Below are positions 16,801 to 25,800 of a DNA stretch of 27,276 bases, piece by piece. Position 1 is the stretch's first letter. Every line of letters starts with the position of its first letter. The stretch spans positions 1-27,276 of the forward strand of contig SVQS01000008.1 of the NCBI GenBank assembly GCA_015065205.1, given 5' to 3'. Both the position numbers and the translations under genes were made by a program. The stretch comes from Oscillospiraceae bacterium (GTDB lineage: Bacteria > Bacillota > Clostridia > Oscillospirales > CAG-272). The notes beneath the pieces were generated by a model. That model worked only from the letters and a program-made list of their open reading frames with translations, made no database searches and was not told the origin of the DNA.

Positions 16801-19800
16801 TTTGTTTCATCCAAGAATGTGTAGGTGTACTCATATTCGTGGTGAGCACTATACTGCGACTTTTCGGTGTAAGAACCAAGATATGTCTCACCCATATTAA
16901 AGGTGTAGATATAGTAACGATAGGTGTAGCAACCTTCGTCTTCGTAATAGCGATCTCTCGTACGAGTTAAACCACAGGTGGAGCATTGATATAAGTAAAT
17001 CACGTGCTCAACGCCGTTTTCATCAACGTAGGACTCGTTGGAAACTGTACGGCTTGCACAGTGATCTACACTGCGACCGGTGTATTCTCCGCACGGGCAA
17101 GCGGTCAGTTCGAGATAGCCGCGGCATGCGCCATACTCGGTAAAGTCGTAGTATTCTACACGGTATTGGGCATGATCGTAACTTACAAACTCACGTAGCC
17201 AATCGCAGGTCTTACAGGTTTCCTTTACGGTGTATCCATCCTCGCAGGAAGTACCGTTGAGAACGAACTCATATTGCCATTCGTGATCCTCGTGATACGT
17301 TTGGCTGATAACTGTCAAAACAGCCTCGCCTGCAACGTAATAGGTTCTGGTTTCAACCACCGTATACTTGCAAGCAACATCGGTGTATTGTGTTTCGAAA
17401 AGCTCGTGCTTGACGGCACCGCAATAGGAGCAAGTGTAAATATGTGCCCCGGTTGCTTCGTCGATACCGGAATCGAACCAAGCACAATACTCGCTAAATC
17501 TGTTGTTGGTGTTTTCGCCACAAACTCTACAGGTATAAATACGAACGTATCCACCACAGGTAATGCCCAGATCGGAGAGGTAAATTCTTTCGTATGTTTC
17601 GTAGTGACCTGTTGCGTACAGGATCTCGGTGATCGTCTCGCCGCAGTTGATGCACGTGCCGACTTGCTCACCGTCTTCGGTACAGGTAGCTTCCTTGGTA
17701 ATGACGATATCGGTAAAGGCGTGACCGTAACGCCACAGAGTTTCTATCATTGTCTCGCCACAAGCACAATGATATACGCGCTCACCGTTTTCGGTACAGG
17801 TAGGCAGCTTGGTGTCTTCCCAAGTATCCCAACGGTGACCGAGAGGATAAAGGATTCCCGTTTGGGCTGCGCCGCAAGTGTAGCAGGTCTCCATCCATTC
17901 ACCGTACTCGGTACAGGTGGGAGCTACCGTTTCGGTATAGTTGCCAAAGCTGTGTCCAAATGCGGGAAGCACAGCAAGGACGGTCTCACCGCAAACGGTA
18001 CAAGTGGTGCTCATTTGTCCCTCTGTGGTACAAGTGGGTTCTACCGTCACAGTCCATTCGCCTGCGATGTGACCGGTTGCGGGAAGCTTGGTGGTCTTAA
18101 CCTTTTCGCACAATCCGCAAACCTTGGTAACGTAACCGTCAGTAGTGCAGGTGGGCTCTACTTTTTCGATTTCGGTGTATTCGTGCTTGCAGCCATCAAC
18201 GCTTACCAAGTACAAATCTCTGAAGTGTTGCGCTTTTTGTACGCCATCAGCAACAAGAATGGTGATGGTGTTCTCACCCTCTTGGAGTTCGAATACCAAA
18301 CCGGTCATGTAAGCACCGATGAGGAAGTCGTTGTTACGAACTTCGTATGCATCGTCAGCAGTTGCCCAACCGTAGGTGTGGTTGATAACTTGCTCGTTTT
18401 CGGTGCCCGCGTTCACTATGAACTTAGCGCCGCGAACCTTATGGTCCTTAATTCTGTAGTGAACTGCTACATTGTACAGACCGTCCGTTTCTACGTTGAA
18501 AGTGAAAGTAATCGATTGGCGGATGTCTTGGTCATAGCAGTATACGTGAGGATAAGGAAGAGAACCGGAACCTGCGCGGATCTCGTCGTATTCCATGTGG
18601 TCACCGGTGGAGCCGTTGAATGCATCCAACCAGATTACATCTTCGCCGGTGAATTCTTCGGGAAGAGCTGCGGAAAAGTAGAATACGTCAACGACGCCGT
18701 CACCGTCGTTGTCGAAGGTGGAGGAAACTTCGATTACTTCAAATTCGTAATCACAGTATACGCACTTGCCATCTGCGATGGAGTGCTCGTGGTTGTCATC
18801 TACGTAGCCACAAACTACGCAAATGCCCCATTTCTTTTCAAAGCGGTTACCGTAGTCGTGAGTTTCGCAGGAAGCAGGTCGACCGCAAATGGTACAAATG
18901 CCGTCTTGGATGTTATGTCCGAGTGCGGGAATATACTCGAATGTGGTCGCACCACAAACAGTACAGGTTGCCACCATTTCGCCATACTCAATGCAAGTAG
19001 GTGCTTTGGTTTCTACAAATTCACCAAAGGTGTGGCTGAGTACAGGGATATACTCGATTACAGCCTCCCCGCAAGCAATACAGGTTGCCGTCATCTCACC
19101 CATCTCTGTGCAAGTGGGCGCTTTGGTTTCCACAAATTCGCCCGGCGTATGACCGAATGCGGGAAGCTTGGTGGTCTTAACCTTTTCGCACAATCCGCAA
19201 ACCTTGGTAACGTAACCGTCAGTAGTGCAGGTGGGCTCTACTTTTTCGATTTCGGCGTATTCGTGCTTGCAGCCATCAACGCTTACCAAGTACAAATCTC
19301 TGAAGTGTTGCGCTTTTTGTACGCCATCAGCAACAAGAATGGTGATGGTGTTCTCACCCTCTTGGAGTTCGAATACCAAACCGGTCATGTAAGCACCGAT
19401 GAGGAAGTCGTTGTTACGAACTTCGTATGCATCGTCAGCAGTTGCCCAACCGTAGGTGTGGTTGATAACTTGCTCGTTTTCGGTGCCCGCGTTCACTATG
19501 AACTTAGCGCCGCGAACCTTATGGTCCTTAATTCTGTAGTGAACTGCTACATTGTACAGACCGTCCGTTTCTACGTTGAAAGTGAAAGTAATCGATTGGC
19601 GGATGTCTTGGTCATAGCAGTATACGTGAGGATAAGGAAGAGAACCGGAACCTGCGCGGATCTCGTCGTATTCCATGTGGTCACCGGTGGAGCCGTTGAA
19701 TGCATCCAACCAGATTACATCTTCGCCGGTGAATTCTTCGGGAAGAGCTGCGGAAAAGTAGAATACGTCAACGACGCCGTCACCGTCGTTGTCGAAGGTG

Positions 19801-22800
19801 GAGGAAACTTCGATTACTTCAAATTCGTAATCACAGTATACGCACTTGCCATCTGCGATGGAGTGCTCGTGGTTGTCATCTACGTAGCCACAAACTACGC
19901 AAATGCCCCATTTCTTTTCAAAGCGGTTACCGTAGTCGTGCGTATCGCAGAAAGCAGGTCGACCGCAAATGGTACAAATGCCGTCTTGGATGTTATGTCC
20001 GAGTGCGGGAATATACTCGAATGTGGTCGCACCACAAACAGTACAGGTTGCCATCATTTCGCCATACTCAATGCAAGTAGGTGCTTTGGTTTCTACAAAT
20101 TCACCAAAGGTGTGGCTGAGTACAGGGATATACTCGATTACAGCCTCCCCGCAAACAGTACAAGTCGCCATCATCTCACCCATCTCTGTGCAAGTGGGCG
20201 CTTTGATTTCTACAAATTCGCCAAATGTATGGTCAAGTACAGAAAGCTTTTTAGTGGTAGTCTTGCCGCACAATCCGCAAACCTTGGTAACGTAACCGTC
20301 AGTAGTGCAGGTGGGCTCTACTTTTTCGATTTCGGTGTATTCGTGAGCGCAGGTGTCAAGAGGAACAAGATAAAAGTCTCTGAAGTGTTGGGGTTTGACT
20401 ATACTCTCATCATTGGTGATATGAATGGTGTTTTTACCGGCTTGGAGTTCAATGGTAATTCCGTACATATAGGCACCAATCAGGAGGTCGTTGTTACGCA
20501 CTGCGTATGCATCTTCTGCACTGCTCCATTCATAGGAAGTACTAAAGGCGTACTCATTTTCAGTACCCTTGTTGATGACGTACTTAGCACCGCGAACTCG
20601 GTTGTCCTTGATTCTGAGATGGACTGCCATCTCGTAAGTTCCGGCTTCCTCTACATAGATGGTGTAGATAAGTTCATTAGCAGATAGATCAGAGCAATAT
20701 ACGTGAGGATAAGGCATCGGATTGGGATACTTATCTAGATAACCGGCTCTTATCTCATCATATTCTATATGGTTGCCTTCGGAGGCGGCATCCTTAAATG
20801 CATCAATGCGGATCGCATCATTGAACTGTTCGGGAAGAGCAGCGGCGAAGAAGTATACATCGTTGTTTCCGTCGCCGTCGTTATCAAATACAGATGCAAC
20901 CTCGGAATATTCGAAGGTATAATCACAGTATACGCACTTGCCGCCCTCTATTCTGTGCTCGTGGTTATCATCAACGTAACCGCAAACAGTGCAGATACCC
21001 CAAGTCTTTTCAAATCTTGCGGGGTTGGTCAAAAGATCAGTCTCATAACTGTGCTTTTCGCAGGAAACAGGCGGAATGTAACCACAAATGATACAATAGC
21101 CGTTTTCATAGGTATGGTTGCCCGTTGCGGGGATCTCTTCCTGTTCTACGAAAATTTCACCGCAGGCAGAACACCACGTACCTTCGGTAAGACCGATCTT
21201 GCCACAGGTCGCATCCTTGCCTGCAAGGATATCTTCTTTGTGTCCAAGTGCGGGAACCATTTCTTGAGGAACAAGAACCTCGCCGCAGCCGGAGCACATC
21301 TCGCCGGCGGTCAAGCCGTTTTTCGTACAGGTGGCAGCAACTGCCTCAAGAACGGTTACGGGGTGCAACTCGTGAACGTGACCGAGTGCCGCAATGGGAG
21401 AGGTCTCGGTAGCATCACAGTTTGCACAGTAACGAGTCTTTTCGCCGGCTGCCTCTTCGGTGGGAGCGATGGTTTCGATCCATTCGCCAAAGCTATGCCC
21501 TGTTGCGGGGATCTCTTGTTGTGCTACAAGGATTTCACCGCAAACGGCACATTTCTTGCCTTCTGTAATACCGGATTCGGTACAAGTAGCCGAAATACTG
21601 GGAAGAATTTCTTCGGTGTGACCAAGTGCGGGGACGACCTCTTGCTCTACAAGGATCTCGCCGCAGACCTCACACATAACACCTGCGGTCAAGCCGCTCT
21701 CGGTGCAGGTGGGATCAATTGCGGAAAGCTGCTTTTCGGTGTGACCGAGTGCTTCGATGATTTCTTGCTTTACAAGGACCTCGCCGCAAGTCTCGCAGAT
21801 AACGCCTGCCGTCAGACCGCTCTCGGTGCAGGTGGGAGCAATTGCGGGAAGCTGCTTTTCGGTGTGACCGAGCGCAGGAATTTCCTCGGCTTTGCCAGCG
21901 CCACAAGCACAACGGTAGGTGATAATGCCGTTTTCGGTGCAGGTAACGTTCTTGGTAAGCGTACCGCCATCCCAAGCGTGTTCAACTTCGTTGAGCTTTT
22001 CACCACATTCTGCGCAAATATTCCAGTGCGTCAAGCCGTCACGGTAGAACTCTGTGCCTGCGGTGTGGTTGTCATTTTTGGGAATGCTTTCAAAGCTTTC
22101 ATATCCGCATTTGCACTTATAAACGATCTCACCCTCTGTCTTACAGGTTGCTTCCTTTACAACCGTACCCTCATCAAATTCGTGGGGGATCTTACCACTG
22201 TTACCCTTGCAATCCGGGCACTTGTACCAGTGGTTGAATTTGTTGTATTGCATCTCACAGCCTTCGTGGCTATGTTCCTTAACAGGAATGATCTCCTGCT
22301 TTTCATCAGAGAAGGAGTGTCCGTCAAACTCAAAGTGAACGTGATACTCTTTTCTACCCTCTTTATCAACAGTGCTGTCGAATACCGTGCACTCGGAATT
22401 GATCTGACGAGTAATGGGAGTGCCGTTATACTGACAGCCCTCGTGCTGACAGGTGATCGTAATGGTTGCTGTTGCTTTGTCATCTGCCCAATCCCACGTT
22501 GCATCATACTTGTGACCGATGGGATCCGTAACGCTGTCTTCGTAAGCGTTTTGACAGAGCGAGCAGGTGTAGGTTGTATAGCCTATTTGATCACAGGTGG
22601 GCTCGGTAACGGTTGCAACGTAGTTATGAGGAACCACTGCGATCTTTTTCGTTTCGTAATGTTCGCAATTTGCGCACTGACGGCGTTCTTCTCCCTCGAC
22701 CGTGCAGGTGGAGGCTTGGGTGATTACCCATTCGCCAAAGCTGTGGTCAACAACTGCTTGATAATCACCGTTGTAGGAGTAATCACAGCCTTCATTTTGG

Positions 22801-25800
22801 CAAGCGTAAACCGTGTAGCCCTGCGTTGTGCAGGTGGAGGCAACTGTTTGAACAGCCACACAGCTGTGACCTGTGGTGGTTGTCTGTTCGGTCTTTGTGC
22901 CTTGACAGTTGGTGCACTTGTAGGTAATAACACCTGCTACAGTGCAGCTTCCCTTGGTTTCGGAGAAAAATTCATAATTGTGCTTGATAGCAGGAATGAT
23001 TTCCTCATAGAATTCCTTGCAGGTCGAGCAGGTATATCTGATCAAGCCGTTCTCGGTGCAGTTTGCAGTCTTCACCGTTTGTGCCTCGTACTTGTGGTCG
23101 AGAGCATCTACGTAGTTGACCATTTGGGAGTGACGGCAACGGATACAGTATTGCAGCGTGTAGCCTTGTGCGGTACAAGTGGGCGCTACGATGCTTTCTT
23201 TGAAGTTGTGTCCGTAGACCTCACATCTTTGTGCGGGGGTCAGTTTTGTTACGGTGTAATAAGAGAAGTGGTTGGTCGTAAAGGTTACGTAGTCGTTATT
23301 ATAGGTAGCGGGAATAGACTCTACCTCACCCTTGTCGTTAATAAACCAGATAGCGATGGAGTCAACGTCTTCACCCTCTGCCAGCTTGTAGGGGATGGTG
23401 ATGGTGACCTCTTTGCCGCCAAAATCGGTAATCAGGTTGTTCTCCGTATCGGTAACGGTAAAGTTGTAAATGGGATTGTTGCCGATCTGTCCAAGCTTTT
23501 CCTCATCCAGATCATCCAAAACATCCTTCTTCTCATCGTCATCCAACGTTCCGGCACCAACGGTAACATCATTGTTGGTTTGATCGCCGATACTGTCTGC
23601 CGCATCACCAAAGTTGATGTTGGCATCACCAATGGAGAGCTCGGTATCCTTAAGATCGTCGACCTTATTTGCCTGATCGCCTGTAACAACGGTTACGACC
23701 TTGGTCTCGCCGCAGGCGCAGGTATCGGTTCTCTTACCATCGGAAATCGTACCGATTTCCCAAGTGTGACCGAGTGTGGTATCAATGGGGATGATTTCTT
23801 CTTTCGTGTAGTCACATTCTGCACAGGTAAGGATCTTAATACCCTCGGTGATACAGGTTGCGGCAGTTTGAATAGAAGCGGTATATTTTTCGTGCTTTTC
23901 GACAGTTTCGCCAACAACGTCGGCGCCGCAATCCTTACACGTGTAATGCTCGGTATAAAGGCAGGTCTCCCCTTCGTTGAGAATCAATTCGGGAGTTACA
24001 TCCTGGATGTTGTGGGCGATGGCAGTGCCTACAGACTCGGTGTAAGAATGTCCGCACTGCTCACACGTGTAGGTGTTGGTAGCAGCTGCCACACAAGTAG
24101 CGGCTGTCGAGCCCGAAAGCTTGTGATCGTGGCCAAGAGCATCCACGCGCTCACCGCAGGTATCACAAACCTGATCCTCGGTACAGGTGGGAGCATCGAT
24201 GTTCCACGCGTGACCGGCAGGAGCGGTTTCATCGCCCACGTAGGAGTCGCCGCAGGAACAAGTGTAGGTCGTGTACCCCTTTTGTACACAGGTAGGAGCT
24301 GTTACGGTAGCGACATGGTTGTGACCGCTTGCCAAAATGACCTGTGTTTCAACGGCTCCGCAACCGCAGGCGTGCGTTTGCACACCGTTTTCGGTACAGG
24401 TAGCTGCTTTGGTAACCGTCCATTCGCCAAAGGAGTGTCCAAGTGCGTTTTGGTAGTTACCTTGGTAGGAATGTCCGCAGCCCTCACAAGTATAAACGGT
24501 ATAACCCTGTGCAAGGCAAGAGGGATCAACGGTTGTTTCGCTGTAAGAATGTTGAAGAGCGGGGACACTGACTGTGGTAGATACACCACACGCACAGGTC
24601 TGCTCTTTTTGACCGGCACTCGTGCAAGTGGGAGCGGTAATGATCTCACCGTCAACCCAAGTGTGACCGAGAGCCTCGCCGTAGTATTCCTGACAGATCT
24701 CACAAACCGCCTTTTGCGTACAGGTAGCAGTACCGCCGGTGCAAGTATCGGTTACAGTACTGTTGCAGCCGTTTTGGCAAGTGCCGGTGTGTGTATTGTC
24801 TCCGTTGGAAACCCAGACATAGTCGTGCTCAAGAGCTTCACCGTCAAAGAAGGTCTCAGCCCCTTCTCCGTCGTGGCATTTGCCGCAAGCGGAGCAAGAA
24901 TAATAATACTCGTCTGCGCCCTCGCAGGTAGCTTCCTTTGCAAGATAGCGCAACGGATCTGCGTTTTTATCGTAGGTGTGAACAACCGTCTCACCGTAAG
25001 CCATCGAGCAACGCTCGCAGATAGCCTTGTTGGTACAGGTAGCCGTTCCGCCGGTGTGACCAAGCGCCTCACCCTCAAAGCTGCCGCACAAACGACAGTT
25101 CTTGGCTTCGGTACAGGTAGCATCCTTCCAATCGTGTGCACCGAAAGCACCGTATGCGTTTCCGCACACATCGCACTTTGCCTGTTCGGTACAAGTTGCA
25201 GTGCCGCCGGTGTGTGCAAGCTTTTCGCCCTCGGTAAGACCGCAAGCAGAACAATGCTTTTCTTTTATGCAGGTTGCGTCTACCCAACTGTGTGCCAAAA
25301 GCTCACCGTATTCCAAACCACAAACCTCGCATTTTGCAAGCTCGGTGCAGGATGCAGTGCCGCCGGTGTGTGCAAGCTTTTCGCCCTCGGTAAGACCGCA
25401 AGCAGAACAATACTTTTCTTTTGTGCAGGTTGCGTCTACCCAACTGTGCGCCAAAAGCTCACCGTATTCTAAACCACAAACCTCGCATTTTGCAAGCTCG
25501 GTGCAGGTCGCTTGACCACCCTCGTGACCGAGAACCGCTGTTTCATTATCCGTGTAAGTATCGCCGCACTTACAGGTGTAGGTAGTATAACCCTCAGTCG
25601 TGCAAGTAGGCGCAGTTACCTCGGAGGTGTATGTATGCTCGTGATTCAGAGGAGCACCGTGCGCAAAGGTCTCTGCGTCGTTTTTACTGATCGCGCCGCA
25701 GGAGCAGGACTTGTAATATACAGCCGCATTCTCTTCGGTCGCCGCCGACTTCAGAGCCTCATCCTTGACAATTTCTTCGTCATAGACGTGCGCCAAGACA

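Noticed and set aside
18079..20220. CRISPR array or mobile element as explanation of the long repeats
   Set aside because: The repeats are 1080-bp coding modules in frame, not short repeats with unique spacers, and carry no terminal inverted repeats or transposase.
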